From Chionoecetes opilio (lineage: Eukaryota; Arthropoda; Malacostraca; Decapoda; Majidae): 64,000 bases of DNA. How positions within the stretch are numbered: the stretch's first letter is position 1; each line of letters starts with the position of its first letter. Both the position numbers and the translations under genes were made by a program. Location: assembly GCA_016584305.1 (NCBI GenBank), contig JACEEZ010020315.1:16454-80453 (forward strand), given 5' to 3'. Below the pieces are notes generated by a model that saw nothing but the letters and a program-made list of their open reading frames with translations, did not search any database and was not told the DNA's origin. Positions 62,069 through 64,000 of this stretch are shown one piece after another.

Positions 62069-62314
62069 TGGAAACTGTCGCCGTTTTAGGAATTCTCGCC
62101 GCCGTCGTTCGAGTGTTCCAATTCTTGAATTACAGGACCCAATATATACATTTAATCAAGTTTTACCAGTGTCTACATCAGGGATGCAATACTAATAGCT
62201 TGATCAGTTAGGTTAAATTAGGTGCCAATATCCAGGTTAGGTTAAACATTTCCACGTGGGACGGGAGAGTTCTAGTTTGGTGTTTCGGCGAGAATTCCAT
62301 CGGCGACAGTTCCA
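62069..62314 (+). mobile_element. TIR element family GGAACTCTCGCCG, copy 5
   Basis: Same orientation and structure as copy 1, with GGTACC at the left border. The LINE tail starts immediately at the right end. Confidence 0.75.
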
Positions 62315-64000
62315 GTTCAGTCAGTTCAGTTGTTGGTCGGGAGTCAGGCCTTTTTCAACGGCACTCCCTGACGTGTTTCTTCTTGCTGTCTGGGTTTTTA
62401 AATTAGTTTCTTCTTTTTCTATCTTATTAGTTCTTTCTTTTTCTTTCTTCTTATTTTCTCTGGTTCATCCAAAAACTGTTGATTGTTCTTTTTGCTTTTC
62501 CAACATTTCCCCTCTCCGAACAAATACTCCCCCACAAAGCCTCTTCCTCCTCTAAGTAAGGTGTTGTAGCCTCACACTTTTCTTTCTTGCATTACTGTAG
62601 GCTGGGCACCAACAGAAAATTTTTTTAAGTCCTCCTTTTCCGCCCCACATAAATCACAGGTTTTTTCTTTTCCCCAAAACCTCCTTCTGTCGTTTAATTG
62701 TAGGTTATTTGTCCTGCACTGAACAGTAGTTCTGAAGCTTGGTCATTGCTGTATATTTCTTCTTGGCCTCCCTTCTCTTTTCTCCATTTTCTGTATTTTT
62801 TCAAACTTGCTTTTTCATTCTTTTCATCACCCATTCTTGTGTCCAACTCTCTCATTTTTTTCCTTTATACTCTCCTTTGTCCCCACACCTCACACCCTGG
62901 TTCATGACTTCCAGTCTTTCTCAAATCTTTAAATTACAGCTTGCACCCAAATTATTTTGTCTTTCTCAATCATTTTCCTCTCCTATCCTTTTTTTCACTA
63001 GGTCATCCCGGGTCTATTAATAATACCTCAAGTATTTCCACTGTCCCCTTATTCTATTCCTAACACGGGATGCTCCCACTCCCCCTGGAGCGCCGCCCCG
63101 GGTGTATATGCCTGTGCCCCAAAGATTTTACGGTACACCCATTTTCAATTCTCTGTAATTTATCCATTTCTTCCCTTTGTAAAATTGTTTCACATTAACC
63201 CCATATAGTATTGATGGTAATGCCACACTTTTCCAGTACGTTTTCCTATTAGAATTTTTAGAGCAACTTTTTGCGATGATACTATACGTCATATTTGCCA
63301 TTTTTTTTTTCCCTTTATTAAACATTCTTTCTTTTTGTATTTTGAAACACTTCTTCTTGTCATTTAGGGTTTTTATCCCTAAATATTTCATTCTATCTCT
63401 AACTTTTATTTTCCCAACTTTTCGGGCTTATCTTTCATATTGAAAAAATGATGTTACTTTTATTTTATTCATTCCAAATTTCCATACTCCTTACCTTTTC
63501 CTCTAGCCTGTGTACTACGTTCTGCCTCCTATATACTACTTGCTAGTAAAATCCCGTCGTCTGCAAAGAAAAGTGCGGGTTATGCTAAACAATTCACCCT
63601 TTAAAAACCCTTGCCTAGTTTCTTCTAATGCCTGGATAATCCTGAAGGTCACTCATTTAAACAGAGTTGTTGAAGCCGTACACCCTTGCCTAATTCCACT
63701 CTTGTTACATTTATCTCTACTTCTTACCTGATCCTAATTCTATCTTTGGGGTTTTTCTCCTATATATACCCTTGCTATGGATTCAATAATTTTAGGGTTA
63801 ATCTTATATTGCATTAATAATTCTATTATTTTTCCTCTCTTAATACTATAAAAGGCCTTTGCAAAATCTATTGAAAGACTATTAGTGGTTTCTTTAGTTT
63901 ATAGGACCTCTCTATGCAATATCTTAATATGAATAAATTATTTTCTATTCTACTGCCCCCCGTGAATCCTGCCGTTTTGTCTTTCCTATTTCATTTTTTC
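62315..64000 (-). pseudogene. LINE with reverse transcriptase remnants, running off the window
   Basis: Read on minus from 64000: DFAKAFYSIKRGKIIELLMQ near 63870-63800, GIRQGCTAS near 63690, the polymerase active-site text FFADDGILLA near 63545-63572, NDKKKCFKIQKERMFNKGKK and KTYWKSVALPSILYGVN (63128-63391), and a CDLCGAEKED zinc-like segment near 62650. Then comes a 3' end ending in ACTGA-type tail copies at 62315-62335. Several frame breaks make it dead. A second 3' end of the family is at 39233-39515. The clade was not determined. Confidence 0.8.

Overview
The window looks like nuclear DNA from an arthropod, most probably a decapod crustacean. The grounds are intron-containing sigma-class glutathione transferase genes, dispersed blocks of the arthropod telomere-type motif TTAGG/AACCT, very long GA/CT, CA and trinucleotide microsatellites, and a dense mix of short DNA transposons, tRNA-derived SINEs and LINE tails. 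There is no operon structure, rRNA or CRISPR. The taxon is an inference; no species-level marker was recognised.

Layout. 1-7.5 kb is microsatellites and minisatellites (16-bp array 3.2-4.2 kb) plus SINEs. 8.0-13.1 kb carries an intact four-exon sigma-class GST gene (204 codons plus stop) with microsatellites and TTAA-flanked MITEs in its introns. 13.1-19.8 kb is 3'UTR-like tandem DNA and several TIR elements. 19.8-21.85 kb carries a second GST copy with the same exon phases but a broken exon 3; its last codons have been amplified as a 53-bp minisatellite downstream. 22.5-29.4 kb holds a hAT-like MITE, an inverted-repeat element enclosing a LINE 3' end, a GC-rich block and a deleted hAT transposon with 8-bp target-site duplications. 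29.46-36.34 kb is a complete Ty3/Gypsy element in minus orientation (LTR-integrase-RNaseH-RT-protease-gag-LTR) with six frame shifts. 37-47.6 kb holds LINE remnants, tandem arrays (51-bp, 26-bp and 41-bp units) and a long palindromic TTAA element.

48.25-55.7 kb, minus strand, contains the most interesting host gene: at least five coding exons with matching splice phases. It encodes a HEPN-like N-terminal domain with an R-x4-H motif, a NACHT NTPase and a C-terminal LRR-like region, which is an NLR-type innate immune receptor architecture. 55.8-64 kb is mobile and tandem DNA: three foldback elements with TTAGG-rich centres, a GC-rich TIR insertion nested in a LINE tail, a TIR element enclosing a 31-bp minisatellite, and a minus-strand LINE whose reverse transcriptase runs off the window end.

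The two GSTs are a tandem pair, one working and one decaying. The NACHT gene is independent of them. Most of the rest is repeat-driven: many repeats touch exons, splice sites or 3' ends of the genes. Single-base indels dominate the differences between the Gypsy LTRs and between its frames, so some frame breaks in this window may be assembly errors.
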